Positions 23,632 through 32,564 are shown, numbered from the stretch's first letter. The stretch is DNA of 64,000 bases from Limnohabitans sp. Rim8 (GCA_945901045.1 CAMDKK010000006.1:1-64000), one strand, 5' to 3'. Notes: a model not told the origin generated them from the sequence alone. Numbers and translations are program-made.

Positions 23632-24392
23632 AAATTTCAATCCCACCCATGTATCCCAGAGAAGATAAAGTTCGTCAGCATAATCCCGAAATATTTGGAT
23701 CTGACATAACGACGTATCGAACGACTTACACGGGAAAAAAAGAGGGGGAACCCCAAATCGTTTTGGTAGAGCAACCTGTCCCTGGTTCGGTTTTGCTGAC
23801 GCATTACCATGCATCTGATCAATTCCAACTTTTCTTAGATGGCAATGGCAAACTGGGATCGCACATTCTTCACCCCGTTTCTATCCACTATACAAATCGA
23901 TTCACTGGCTACGGGCCTATCGTTGCAGGTGATCAAGGTGTTGACTACTATGTTTTAAGACCTCAAGCAGATCCATTAGGTCCTGGACAATATGTGTTTA
24001 AGCCTGAGACGCGTGAGTATCTGAAGCTTCAAAAGAACCAAAAACGAACATTTGTAGTTGACGGACTGGAGATACTGCCTGAGAAGAGCCTGTCTGAACT
24101 GATCAATGCCGAGGTTAAGGAGTTGTTCAAGGTACCAGACGATGCCCCAGATTCGGGCATTTTGGCTCAGGAGTTGCGCTTGGGTCCAAAACAAGACTTC
24201 ACATGCCATGATCCTCAGACGGGAGGAGGTCAGGTGCTTTTTGTGCTTCAGGGTGAATTGCTTTATGAAGGCACTTCAATAGCCCCGAGAGGAGCAGTCG
24301 CCGCAACACGTGGTGAGTCCGCGATATGTTTCACCTCGGGTGCTCAAGGGGTTCAAGCTTTACTGATGCAGTACCCTCAATGGATGCTGTAA
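23628..24392 (+). CDS. Cupin-like protein of unknown function
   Basis: 254 residues, start overlapping the previous stop by 4 bases. I do not recognise a named family. The pattern suggests a double cupin barrel: HYHASDQFQLFLDGNG (about 62-77) resembles a cupin motif 1 in the first half, and GGGQVLFVLQGELLYEG with the APRGAVAATRGESAICF segment resembles motifs in the second. The first half has metal-ligand-like histidines; the second lacks an obvious His triad. No signal peptide is visible, so it should be cytoplasmic. As last gene of a CMD-Bug-amidohydrolase unit it may be an enzyme (dioxygenase or isomerase) or a ligand-binding helper. Confidence 0.6.
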   Translation: MKISIPPMYPREDKVRQHNPEIFGSDITTYRTTYTGKKEGEPQIVLVEQPVPGSVLLTHYHASDQFQLFLDGNGKLGSHILHPVSIHYTNRFTGYGPIVAGDQGVDYYVLRPQADPLGPGQYVFKPETREYLKLQKNQKRTFVVDGLEILPEKSLSELINAEVKELFKVPDDAPDSGILAQELRLGPKQDFTCHDPQTGGGQVLFVLQGELLYEGTSIAPRGAVAATRGESAICFTSGAQGVQALLMQYPQWML

Positions 24393-24451
24393 ATTGAAGT
24401 CTAGAGGCTAGGCGGTTGTCTCATTAAGATTTTTATCTCGATTTAGAGCAC

Positions 24452-24469
24452 ATATTTTTGCAAAAATAT
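24452..24469. promoter_or_regulatory. 18-base perfect palindrome upstream of the TauD-like gene
   Basis: ATATTTTTGCAAAAATAT is perfectly self-complementary. It is followed by an AATTAA/TTAATT inverted repeat (24474-24489) in the A+T-rich gap between the cupin operon and the dioxygenase, about 80 bases before the latter's start. It is a candidate operator. An A+T-only stem is a poor terminator, though that use cannot be excluded. Confidence 0.4.
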
Positions 24470-24548
24470 CGTAAATTAATTGTTTAATTAATCATGGAGT
24501 GTTGATCTTTCATTTGAATCCAACGCCCAATGAAATTAATTGACTCAA

Positions 24549-25430
24549 ATGTTGGTAACCATGATCCCTTCCCCATCTGCTTTTACCGTTAAAAAAATAG
24601 ATTCCCCTTTGGGCGTAATCGTGCATGATCTTGATTTAACTCAGCCCTTGGATACAGGCACCTTGACTGCCTTGCGCAAAACATGGCTGGAACACCAGTT
24701 GCTGGTTATTCCTAGCCAGTCTATTTCCATCTCAGATCTTGAGCGCTTTGCGCACGGCATGGGGCCATATGGTGAAGATCCTTACTTCGAAGCCATGCCT
24801 GGGCATCCGCATGTGGCGCAAGTTCGGCGAGAAGCAAACGAGACGACCCGTATCTTTGCGGAGGCCTGGCATTCAGACTGGAGCTTCATGGTGTCACCAC
24901 CCGCTGCGACGGTATTGTTGGGCAGCATCATTCCACCAACGGGTGGAAACACCTTGTTTGCCAACCAGTACGCTGCCTGGGAGGCACTGCCAGATAGTGT
25001 GAAGTCGCGTTTGCGTGATGCCATGGGTATTCATTCAGCACGACGTGGTTATGCTCGCGACGGGGCCTATGGAGAAAAGGACCGCGAGGCGGGTCGATCC
25101 ATGGCGATTCGCTATGACGACTCTGCGCTTAAAACCCAGTTACAACCGATTGCCCGCATACACCCCGAGACCGGTCGTACAGCTTTGTATGTCAGTCCTG
25201 GCTATACCTTGGGCATTGAGGGCTGGTCGGAAAAAGAATCTGAGGACATGATGATGTTCTTGTTCCAGCACCAGACGCAAGCCGAGTTTGTCTACAGCCA
25301 CGAATGGTCGGCTGACATGTTGCTGATGTGGGACAACCGCTGCTTGATCCATGCAGCCACCGGTGGGTATGAAGGCCACAGGCGCTTACTGCACAGGATC
25401 ACCATTGCAGAGCGTCGGCCAGCTCTATGA
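24549..25430 (+). CDS. TauD/TfdA family Fe(II)/2-oxoglutarate-dependent dioxygenase
   Basis: Non-haem iron dioxygenase, 293 residues from the ATG at 24549 (a TTG at 24540 and an ATG at 24561 are also possible). The facial triad is visible as His108-x-Asp110 in AWHSDWSF and the distal His in NRCLIHAATGG. The 2-oxoglutarate-binding arginine is in GHRRLLHRI. The family oxidises sulfonates, phenoxyacetates (2,4-D), alkyl sulfates and similar compounds, releasing succinate and CO2. There is no Shine-Dalgarno sequence, which is unusual here. It is separated from the cupin operon by 156 bases containing palindromes, and is convergent with the VOC gene. The substrate is unknown. Confidence 0.87.
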   Translation: MLVTMIPSPSAFTVKKIDSPLGVIVHDLDLTQPLDTGTLTALRKTWLEHQLLVIPSQSISISDLERFAHGMGPYGEDPYFEAMPGHPHVAQVRREANETTRIFAEAWHSDWSFMVSPPAATVLLGSIIPPTGGNTLFANQYAAWEALPDSVKSRLRDAMGIHSARRGYARDGAYGEKDREAGRSMAIRYDDSALKTQLQPIARIHPETGRTALYVSPGYTLGIEGWSEKESEDMMMFLFQHQTQAEFVYSHEWSADMLLMWDNRCLIHAATGGYEGHRRLLHRITIAERRPAL

Positions 25431-25472
25431 TGCGTTGGGCCACGCTTGCGGCATGAAGACTGACTGAGAAAA

Positions 25473-25880
25473 TCAGCCCAAAGACAAGAACTCGACCCAA
25501 TTGCCGTCAGGGTCTGTGACGATTGCGATGCGAATACCGGGGCGAAATTCTTTTTCCGGGACGACCACGGGGGTGCCCGCATCGGTACAGGCTTTGACCA
25601 TCTCGGTGATATTGCTGATGGTCATCGTCCAGTACCGAAAGCCCGCTGCGCTCTGAATACCGCCCGGTGCGGCGGGGGTCAGGGCTGGTTCGGCGGGCAT
25701 CACGCGCAGCTTGATCAGGCTGTCCCCGCACATCAAACGGTGCATAACGCCGCCGCCAGGCATGGCCATTTCACCAACGAACTTCAGACCCAACAGGTCA
25801 CGGTAAAAAGCCAACATGGCTGGACCGTTGGTGGTGTTGATGCCCAAATCGATGGATTGCTTGGTCAGTGCGATGCCCAT
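25473..25880 (-). CDS. VOC family protein (glyoxalase/extradiol dioxygenase fold)
   Basis: Small vicinal-oxygen-chelate protein, 135 residues. It shows the paired beta-alpha-beta-beta-beta modules, with FYRDLLGLKFVGE and GGGVMHRLMCGDSLIKL in the first and FRYWTMTISNI, then IVTDPDGNWVEFL, in the second; the last is the classical glyoxalase C-terminal motif. A strong AAGGAGC lies before the ATG. It sits 84 bases downstream of a glutathione S-transferase gene on the same strand, and the pair recalls detoxification of reactive aldehydes or epoxides. The specific reaction is not deducible. Confidence 0.85.
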   Translation of the reverse strand: MGIALTKQSIDLGINTTNGPAMLAFYRDLLGLKFVGEMAMPGGGVMHRLMCGDSLIKLRVMPAEPALTPAAPGGIQSAAGFRYWTMTISNITEMVKACTDAGTPVVVPEKEFRPGIRIAIVTDPDGNWVEFLSLG

Positions 25881-25964
25881 TTTCTGCTCCTTGTGTTGAT
25901 GTGCGTGATTCTGTGTCTAACCCATCTGGAGCAGCTGTCGCCCGCAAGACCAAGGGTCTGGTTT

Positions 25965-26576
25965 TTAGAGCTTGAAAGCTTCCTGAAAACCGGGCCTCTC
26001 CGTCATCCGGTCCCAGTAGCGCTGGATATTCGGGGTAAAGGCTTCTTGGATCTCGAGCGACTGCGCCAGCACAAGCGCGTAGCTGACGCAGATGTCAGCG
26101 ATGGTGAATCGATTGGCGCACAGGTATTCGCGGTCGGCGGTGGCCTTTTCCAAAGAACGCAGTCTTGACAAAAACCATTGCCGGTAGTCACCCGCAACCT
26201 GCGGATTGCGGCGTTCTTCAGGTTCAAGTCGTGTGTAGCGCAAAACCAAAGTCTGTGGAAAGGTCAGGGTGGCATCGCTGCGGTGGAGCCAGTTCAGGTA
26301 GGTGCCGTAATCAGGTTCATCGACGCGCACCGCCAGTTCTGTGGGGCCATACCGCTCTACAAGATACTGGCAAATGCCTGCCGATTCTGTCATGTTGACG
26401 TCGCCGTCGACCAAGCAAGGTATCGTGCCCAGGGGGTTGGTTTTGAGGTATTCGCGAGTCGTGACGCGAGGCGGGAACGGCATGGTGATCAGCTCATGGG
26501 GCAGGCCCATTTCGATCAGGGTCCAAAGCGGTCGCATCGATCGTGCGCGGGTGCAGTGATAAAGCTGGATTGTCAT
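25965..26576 (-). CDS. Glutathione S-transferase family protein
   Basis: Cytosolic GST, 203 residues. The thioredoxin-like N-terminal half contains LYHCTRARSMRPLWTL, in which the Ser/Arg region corresponds to the glutathione-activating loop, and the cis-proline region GTIPCLVDGD followed by TESAGICQYL. The C-terminal half is helical and ends in the usual YWDRMTERPGFQEAF. It lies 58 bases after the DppF-like ATPase gene on the same strand and could be part of that operon. With the VOC gene this suggests glutathione-linked handling of an electrophilic catabolite. Beta-, zeta- and theta-like bacterial GSTs are hard to separate by eye. Confidence 0.88.
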   Translation of the reverse strand: MTIQLYHCTRARSMRPLWTLIEMGLPHELITMPFPPRVTTREYLKTNPLGTIPCLVDGDVNMTESAGICQYLVERYGPTELAVRVDEPDYGTYLNWLHRSDATLTFPQTLVLRYTRLEPEERRNPQVAGDYRQWFLSRLRSLEKATADREYLCANRFTIADICVSYALVLAQSLEIQEAFTPNIQRYWDRMTERPGFQEAFKL

Positions 26577-26634
26577 GGGTGTCTTATCGCCAGAGAGGCG
26601 TCCTTTTATTGAGATGGTAGACGATCCATCAACC

Positions 26635-27621
26635 CTAAACCGACGAGTGCAGATGACAGGCTACGGCACGTCCCTGGCCCAGGTCGGTGAGCAAGGGATC
26701 TTCGTTCTTGCAGCGGTCCATCGCCATCGGGCATCGCGTGTGAAAGCGGCAACCCGAAGGGGGTTTCAGGGCGCTAGGTACTTCGCCTTGCACGATGATG
26801 CGTTTGCGCATTCGCTCCACCACCGGGTCGGCGACCGGCACAGCCGACATCAAAGCTTGGGTGTAGGGATGCATGGGCTCTTGATAGAGCGCGTCGCGGG
26901 GAGCAATTTCGACGATACGGCCTAGGTACATCACTGCGACGCGGTGACTGAGGTGGCGCACCACCGACAAATCGTGTGCGATGAACAGGTAAGCCAGCCC
27001 CATGCGATCCTGCAGCTCTTGCAGCACGTTAACGACTTGGGCCTGGATCGATACATCCAAGGCCGAGACCGGCTCATCGCAAATGATCAGGCTGGGCTCC
27101 AATGCCAGTGCGCGGGCAATGCCAATGCGCTGGCGCTGCCCGCCAGAAAATTCGTGCGGGTAACGGTCTGCCATGTCGGGCAGAAGGCCTACAGAGCGCA
27201 TCAGTTCAGCAATGCGATTGTCATACGTTGCCTTGTCTGTCGCCAGTCCGTGCACCACCAGAGGTTCGCCGATGATGTCGTTGACTTTCATGCGTGGATT
27301 CAGGGAGCCATACGGATCTTGGTAAACCATCTGCAGGCGTTGACGTATGGGTTGCATCTGCGCCTTGGTGTACTGGGTAATGTCCTGGCCTTCAAATTCG
27401 ATGCGTCCTGAGGTTGCGGCTTGCATGCGCAACACGGCCAATCCGGTGGTGGATTTGCCGCAACCGCTCTCTCCTACCAAGCCCAAAGTCTCACCGCGTG
27501 CCAGCGTAAACGAAATGCCGTCTACGGCATGTACCGTGCCGAACTGCTTCTTCAACAGCACACCCCGCATCACCGGAAAGTGCACTTTGAGGTCGTCAAC
27601 GCGGAGCAGGGTTTCGGCCAT
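26635..27621 (-). CDS. Oligo/dipeptide-type ABC transporter ATP-binding protein (DppF-like)
   Basis: ATPase of a peptide/nickel/glutathione-type importer, 328 residues. Walker A is GESGCGKST, the signature is FSGGQRQRIGIARAL, and Walker B with the D-loop is LIICDEPVSALDVSIQ. The C-terminal extension RFHTRCPMAMDRC is typical of the OppF/DppF group and can carry an iron-sulfur cluster. Three bases separate it from the DppD-like gene. It is the last transporter gene of a minus-strand operon ordered B, C, binding protein, D, F, an unusual but known order. Confidence 0.93.
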   Translation of the reverse strand: MAETLLRVDDLKVHFPVMRGVLLKKQFGTVHAVDGISFTLARGETLGLVGESGCGKSTTGLAVLRMQAATSGRIEFEGQDITQYTKAQMQPIRQRLQMVYQDPYGSLNPRMKVNDIIGEPLVVHGLATDKATYDNRIAELMRSVGLLPDMADRYPHEFSGGQRQRIGIARALALEPSLIICDEPVSALDVSIQAQVVNVLQELQDRMGLAYLFIAHDLSVVRHLSHRVAVMYLGRIVEIAPRDALYQEPMHPYTQALMSAVPVADPVVERMRKRIIVQGEVPSALKPPSGCRFHTRCPMAMDRCKNEDPLLTDLGQGRAVACHLHSSV

Positions 27622-27624
27622 GTA

Positions 27625-28596
27625 TCAGGTATCCAAAATACAGGCTACATGGTGCCCTTGGTCAATCTCTCGAAGCAACGGTGGCGCGTTGTGGCAGGCG
27701 TCAATAGCCTGCCTGCACCGCGGCGCAAAGGCGCAGCCGCTGGGGATGCTTGCAAGGTCGGGCGGCTGACCCTCGATGGGGACCAGGCGCAGGCGCGTGT
27801 CGCCATCCAGTCGAGGTACCGAGGCCATCAGGCCCCGGGTATAGGGGTGTCGAGGACGTCCATAGAGCTCAATTGCAGACGCCGATTCGACGACTCGGCC
27901 GGCGTACATCACCACCACCCGGTCGGCATAGCGCGCAACCACCCCCAGATCATGGGTGATCAGCAACAGCGCTGAACCATTGCGATCGGCCAGATCTTTG
28001 AGCAGGTCGAGAATCTGCGCCTGTACCGTGACGTCGAGTGCTGTGGTCGGCTCGTCGGCGATGATTAATTGCGGCTCGCAGGCCAAGGCCATGGCAATCA
28101 TGGCCCGTTGCCTCATACCCCCCGAGAACTGGTGTGGGTAGGCGCTTACCCGAGATGCTGTGTCGGACATGCGCACTAAATTGAGCAGATCACGTGCCTT
28201 TTCTAACGCCACGCTCCAAGTCGCCTTGCGGTGCAGGTTGATCGGTTCGCCCACCTGCAAGCCGACGGTGAGTGAGGGGTTCAGACTGCTCATCGGCTCT
28301 TGAAAGATCATCGCGATGCGGTCGCCACGCACGGCACGCACCTCAGCATCGCCCATCTTCAAAAGATCTTTGCCGTTGAAAAATATTTCACCACTTTCGA
28401 TTTGGCCTGGCGGGTCGGGGATCAGGCGCAAGATGGACAGTGCAGTGACACTTTTGCCTGACCCAGACTCTCCAACAATGGCCACTGTTTCACCGGCAGC
28501 CACATCGAATGACACCTTGTTGACCGCTGTAATGGTGCCGCGGCTGGTGCGAAATCGCGTGACCAGATTGCGAACGCTGAGCAGGGGCTGAGTCAT
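27625..28596 (-). CDS. Oligo/dipeptide-type ABC transporter ATP-binding protein (DppD-like)
   Basis: First ATPase of the importer, 323 residues. Walker A is GESGSGKSVT, the signature is FSGGMRQRAMIAMAL, and Walker B is LIIADEPTTALDVTVQ. The C-terminal cysteine-containing tail SGCAFAPRCRQAIDACH marks the OppD/DppD branch. It begins 29 bases after the substrate-binding protein gene and is nearly contiguous with the DppF-like gene. Together with that gene it forms the ATPase pair for the DppB/DppC-type membrane proteins upstream. Confidence 0.93.
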   Translation of the reverse strand: MTQPLLSVRNLVTRFRTSRGTITAVNKVSFDVAAGETVAIVGESGSGKSVTALSILRLIPDPPGQIESGEIFFNGKDLLKMGDAEVRAVRGDRIAMIFQEPMSSLNPSLTVGLQVGEPINLHRKATWSVALEKARDLLNLVRMSDTASRVSAYPHQFSGGMRQRAMIAMALACEPQLIIADEPTTALDVTVQAQILDLLKDLADRNGSALLLITHDLGVVARYADRVVVMYAGRVVESASAIELYGRPRHPYTRGLMASVPRLDGDTRLRLVPIEGQPPDLASIPSGCAFAPRCRQAIDACHNAPPLLREIDQGHHVACILDT

Positions 28597-28625
28597 GGAA
28601 GCGCGGTATGTTGTGATGTGAAAAC

Positions 28626-30332
28626 TCAGAAGCCCATTTTCTTTTTCATGGTCTGGTCAACCCACATACGTGCATGAATCGGGCCAGGACGCTCAGAGCC
28701 GGCGCGCAGTTCGCCATCGTAGTTTTTGACCCATGGCCACCAGGCGCTGTAGCCGATCGGTGTGGGCAACCAGATGTAGGGTGCCTTCTCGACGATGTCA
28801 CGCGTCATCAGCTTGATCAGCAGTTGCCGCTTGGACTCATCACGCTCCAAGTAGGTGGCAGCCATGCGTTTGTCCATCTCTGGATCCGAGTACTGCGACG
28901 GGTTCCAGGTCTGTTTGGTGACAAAGCTCTTGCGGATACTCGTGGTCGGGTTGGTGTGTCCATTGCGCATCAGGTAACCAGCGGCATTGGTCTTGGTGGT
29001 CATGGCTGACAGAAAGGCACCGTATTCCATCGGCTGTATTTCCATCTTGACGTTCACCTTGTCGAGGTAAGCAGCCACCAGGGGCAACAGATCCATGTGG
29101 TCAGGGCTGCAGGAGCACACCTGGACCTTGAAGCTAAAGCCTTTGGCCAACCCTGCCTCTGCCAGCAGCGCCTTGGCTTTGTCAGGGTTGTATTTGAAGA
29201 GATCCTGTGCGGCCACCGGCATCTGGTCCAGCGTCTCGTAGTAACCGGCGTAGTCGGGGTGCATCGGGTAACCGAACAACACCGCGTTGCCTCCGTAGTA
29301 TTGCTGCACAATTTCTTGCTTGTTCACCGCCATATTCAGCGCTTGGCGTACCCGGATGTCGTCGAACGGTTTGGTGTCCACACGCATCGCTACGAAGGTG
29401 CCGCCGGTATCGACGGAGCGTTTCCACTTCAAGCCTGGGGCATTTTTCTTCAGCTCTTCGACAGCGCTCCAGCGAATGCCTTCCAGAACGTCCAATTTGG
29501 CTGTGCGAAGCGCTGTCAAGTAGCTGGCTTCGTCCTTGATGGTGCGGTACACGATCTTGTCGACGAAGGGCATCTTGTAGGGCTGACCTGCGATTTGCTC
29601 TTTGTCCCAGTACTGGTTGTTCTTGCTGAAGGTGACGGCATTGCCTTGGACGTAGTCGCTCAACATGAACGGACCCGTACCATTAGCGTTCTTCCAGTTG
29701 CCGGCGCCTGCTTCAGTGACTTCTTTGGGGACGATCGAAGAGTAGTATCCCCAGCCAAAACGGTAGTCCCATTCGGCGTTGTAGTTCTTGAAAGTGAAGA
29801 GCACTGTGTGTTTGTCTTTGGCCTCTACCTTATCGACATGATCGAAGTAGGTGGGTACCTTTTTGGGACTCTTGTCCAAGCGCGTGAAGCTGTAAACCAC
29901 GTCGTCGGCCACGAGTTCCCGTGCTTTCATGACACCGGGCTTTTCAGGGAACATGACACCTTTGCGCAGTTTGACTTCCACACGGAAGGGGTTGTCCATC
30001 GTCTTCCAGCTCTCGGCCAGTTCACCACGAATGGCGTCGGAAGGCAGCCAGGAGTCAGCGACGAAGGCATGCTTGCCCCCCTTGCGAATGGACTTGTTCA
30101 GGTCGGCCGCAAACAACTGCTCGTACATCAAGCCAGTGTCTTGACCGAACTTCCAGGCCCAGTCGGCCGGGTCCCAAGACAGCGGCGACAGGGTCACGTA
30201 GACCATACCTATGTTCAGCGTGCCCCCATACTGCGGTTTTTCGGCTTGCGCTATGACACCCATTGATGCGGCGCTGAGCAGGGCAGTCAGTGCGATCGAA
30301 CGCAGGGCTGGCTTGGCTTGAGAGAGGTTCAT
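28626..30332 (-). CDS. ABC transporter substrate-binding protein, family 5 (peptide/opine type)
   Basis: Periplasmic solute-binding protein, 568 residues from the ATG at 30332, which has AAGGAGA in front; a longer frame from 30383 is rejected. The signal peptide ends around GVIAQAEKP. Family-5 features are YGGTLNIG at the mature start, the VVYSFTRLDKSP segment, DIRVRQALNMAVNKQEIV and the C-terminal helical lobe. The family binds peptides, glutathione, opines, nickel chelates or oligosaccharides. A GST and a VOC gene downstream make a glutathione-related or xenobiotic ligand thinkable, but this is inference. It sits between the permease and ATPase genes of the same operon. Confidence 0.92.
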   Translation of the reverse strand: MNLSQAKPALRSIALTALLSAASMGVIAQAEKPQYGGTLNIGMVYVTLSPLSWDPADWAWKFGQDTGLMYEQLFAADLNKSIRKGGKHAFVADSWLPSDAIRGELAESWKTMDNPFRVEVKLRKGVMFPEKPGVMKARELVADDVVYSFTRLDKSPKKVPTYFDHVDKVEAKDKHTVLFTFKNYNAEWDYRFGWGYYSSIVPKEVTEAGAGNWKNANGTGPFMLSDYVQGNAVTFSKNNQYWDKEQIAGQPYKMPFVDKIVYRTIKDEASYLTALRTAKLDVLEGIRWSAVEELKKNAPGLKWKRSVDTGGTFVAMRVDTKPFDDIRVRQALNMAVNKQEIVQQYYGGNAVLFGYPMHPDYAGYYETLDQMPVAAQDLFKYNPDKAKALLAEAGLAKGFSFKVQVCSCSPDHMDLLPLVAAYLDKVNVKMEIQPMEYGAFLSAMTTKTNAAGYLMRNGHTNPTTSIRKSFVTKQTWNPSQYSDPEMDKRMAATYLERDESKRQLLIKLMTRDIVEKAPYIWLPTPIGYSAWWPWVKNYDGELRAGSERPGPIHARMWVDQTMKKKMGF

Positions 30333-30410
30333 GGGGTTGTCTCCTTGTTGATCAGTTGAAATGCCAAAAAATGGGCTGAACACATTCGCATCGCATCGTG
30401 AGGACGATGT

Positions 30411-31307
30411 TCATTTCGAGCCTCGCATTCGAGGGTCGAGCAGGTCACGCAGTGCATCACCAAACACGTTGGTGGCATAGACCACTGCAGTCAGGCAAAG
30501 ACCAGGCGCGAGTGCCAGCCATGGCCCCTGGAACATGTAGGTGCGTCCACTGCCCGAAAGCAGCCCACCCCAAGTGGGCGCTGGTGGCGGCACGCCCAGA
30601 CCCAGAAAGGAGAGGCCTGATTCAATCAAGATGGCCGCACCAACACGCGTAGTGAACAGCACAATGATGGGGGGCATGATGTTGGGCAACAGGTGGCGCC
30701 ACAGCACCCGGGGGGTTGAAGCGCCGATAGACTGCGCGGCGTGGACGTACATATTTTCACGCGCTGTGATCACTGCACTGCGGATGATTCGTGAGCCACC
30801 GATGCCCAGCACCAGGCTGAGAATACCAATGATCTGCAACATGCCAGGGCCCACCACCGAGACGACCGCGATCAAGATCACCAGTTCGGGAAACGACATG
30901 TAGGCATCGACGATGCGTTGCACCACCATGTCTATTTTGCCGCCCAGGTAACCACTCAGCAGGCCTATCAACACCGAGATGGTGGTGGCCAGCGCCGCAG
31001 CCGACAGACCGATGATCACCGACAGCTGCGCACCGTAAAGGCAACGAGAAAACATGTCGCGGCCGAGGTTGTCGGTGCCAAACAGGTGTTTCCAACTGGG
31101 GGCTTTGAGCCTTTCAAGCATGTTGATTTCATTGAAACCATAGGGTGCGAGCAAGTTGGCGAAGACGCCGCAGAACACGAACAGCAGGAATACCAAGGCG
31201 GCAGCGGCACCAACGGGCTTTTCGTGAATCAGACGCGAAAAGAACTGTGGGTTCGGGCTGCGAACCGACGGCAGTTCGAGGGTGTCGGGCATGCTGCTTG
31301 AACTCAC
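30411..31307 (-). CDS. Oligo/dipeptide-type ABC transporter permease (DppC-like)
   Basis: Second membrane permease, 298 residues. It has the N-terminal OppC/DppC segment VGAAAALVFLLFVFCGVFANLLAPY and then GTDNLGRDMFSRCLYGAQLS, a hallmark of the family. The ATPase-contact loop follows in ARENMYVHAAQSIGAS...LWRHLLPN. Its start overlaps the DppB-like stop by 4 bases. 78 bases separate it from the binding protein gene. About six membrane helices are visible. It forms the channel with the DppB-like protein. Confidence 0.93.
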   Translation of the reverse strand: MSSSSMPDTLELPSVRSPNPQFFSRLIHEKPVGAAAALVFLLFVFCGVFANLLAPYGFNEINMLERLKAPSWKHLFGTDNLGRDMFSRCLYGAQLSVIIGLSAAALATTISVLIGLLSGYLGGKIDMVVQRIVDAYMSFPELVILIAVVSVVGPGMLQIIGILSLVLGIGGSRIIRSAVITARENMYVHAAQSIGASTPRVLWRHLLPNIMPPIIVLFTTRVGAAILIESGLSFLGLGVPPPAPTWGGLLSGSGRTYMFQGPWLALAPGLCLTAVVYATNVFGDALRDLLDPRMRGSK

Positions 31308-32257
31308 TGGTGCCTCACCCGGGGATCCAGCAGGCCGTAAGTCAAGTCCACCAAGAGATTGATCAACATGACCGTCACTCCCACAACCAGGAAAACGCCG
31401 GTGATGACAGGATAGTCGCGCTGATTCACCGCCTCAAGCATCATCAAGCCCATGCCGGGCAGTACGAAAATTTGCTCGATGATCACTGCACCACCGATCA
31501 GCAGCGGCGCTTGCAAGCCAATCAAGGTGACCACGGGAATCAGCGCGTTGCGAACCGCATGGCGCAAGATCACCACGCGCTCTGATAATCCTTTGGCCCA
31601 AGCGGTTCGGATGTAATCTTGGCGCAGGACCTCAAGCATCATCGTGCGCGTCATACGCATCGTCACGGCCGACAGTGAAGTGCCAAGCACCAAGGCTGGC
31701 AAGATCATCTGTTTGATGTTTTGCCAAGGGTCGTCACTGAACTTGACATAATTGATCTCGGGTGACCAACCCCACCAAATAGACGGAAACACCATGACCA
31801 TCGTGCCCATCCAGAAACTGGGCACGGCCAACAACAAAATGGCGAAGGACCGCGCTGCCAAGTCGCCCGGTGTGTCTTGACGCAGCGCGGAGTAAACACC
31901 TATCGGTAATGCGATCAGCAAGCCGATGACCAGGGCCATGGCGCCGAGCTCGAAGGTGACGGGCAAGCGGTTGAGGACTTCGCGCAACACCGGTGTCGAG
32001 TGCCATAACGAATTGCCCAGGTCACCCTGCAGAATCGCGCTAACCCAATGAAAGTACTGCTCGGGCATCGAACGGTCCAAGCCCAAGGCATGCACCAGTT
32101 GCTCCCGGCTGCGCTTATCCGCTCCGATGTCATTTTGGCTCAACATCAGATCGATCACGTCACCCGGAATCATCCGAATCGTGACAAAGACGATGATGCT
32201 GGCAATCAGCAAAGTGGGGATCAACGCCAGCAAACGCCGCAATACATAAGAGCCCAT
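31304..32257 (-). CDS. Oligo/dipeptide-type ABC transporter permease (DppB-like)
   Basis: First gene of the five-gene importer operon, 317 residues. The N-terminus MGSYVLRRLLALIPTLL is the canonical OppB/DppB start. SLWHSTPVLREVLNRLPVTFELG and the loop RQDYIRTAWAKGLSERVVI with LRHAVRNALIPV are family signatures. About six hydrophobic helices are present. The control region lies in the 307-base divergent gap before the acyl-CoA dehydrogenase gene. The substrate is set by the binding protein downstream and is unknown. Confidence 0.93.
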   Translation of the reverse strand: MGSYVLRRLLALIPTLLIASIIVFVTIRMIPGDVIDLMLSQNDIGADKRSREQLVHALGLDRSMPEQYFHWVSAILQGDLGNSLWHSTPVLREVLNRLPVTFELGAMALVIGLLIALPIGVYSALRQDTPGDLAARSFAILLLAVPSFWMGTMVMVFPSIWWGWSPEINYVKFSDDPWQNIKQMILPALVLGTSLSAVTMRMTRTMMLEVLRQDYIRTAWAKGLSERVVILRHAVRNALIPVVTLIGLQAPLLIGGAVIIEQIFVLPGMGLMMLEAVNQRDYPVITGVFLVVGVTVMLINLLVDLTYGLLDPRVRHQ

Positions 32258-32564
32258 CAGCCTAACACCCCATGTTGGTGACCCAAGGGGTCGAACAAAA
32301 AAGTAGCTTGCGGCTCCATGGGTCTCCTTCGAAAAGAACGGGGCAGTTCACTGCTGAAATGATGCGCCGAAATAGCAAGCTTGGTCTGCTCTCGTTTTCC
32401 CTAGTTCTACGCATGTCTTTCAAAAAACGGACGCAATCTAAAAACCAGGTGCACACACAGTGTGCGGACTCTGCTAAGCTTTTAAGATGCCAGCAAGGCC
32501 CGGCATCCCCATCTCGGGTCAGGTATTCAGGCCCTCTTTCACAATCACTTCGTGGACCGACTTG
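32258..32564. other. Divergent intergenic region, dpp-type operon / acyl-CoA dehydrogenase
   Basis: 307 bases between two outward-facing genes, which must contain promoters for both. The only symmetric element noticed is GCACAC-ACA-GTGTGC at 32451-32465. An in-frame upstream start of the dehydrogenase frame (32487) lies here but adds residues not typical of the family. No small gene or RNA was recognised. Confidence 0.5.
32451..32465. promoter_or_regulatory. Inverted repeat, possible operator
   Basis: GCACAC and GTGTGC arms around ACA, about 100 bases before the acyl-CoA dehydrogenase start in a divergent promoter region. The repeat is perfect but short. Confidence 0.25.

Noticed and set aside
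29097..30266. Plus-strand frame of 389 codons
   Set aside because: It is antisense to the peptide-binding protein gene, and no protein family features are seen.
32487..32564. Longer start for the large acyl-CoA dehydrogenase subunit
   Set aside because: The extra 26 residues are not family-like, and MITQTTSDLSIEL is a more usual N-terminus.
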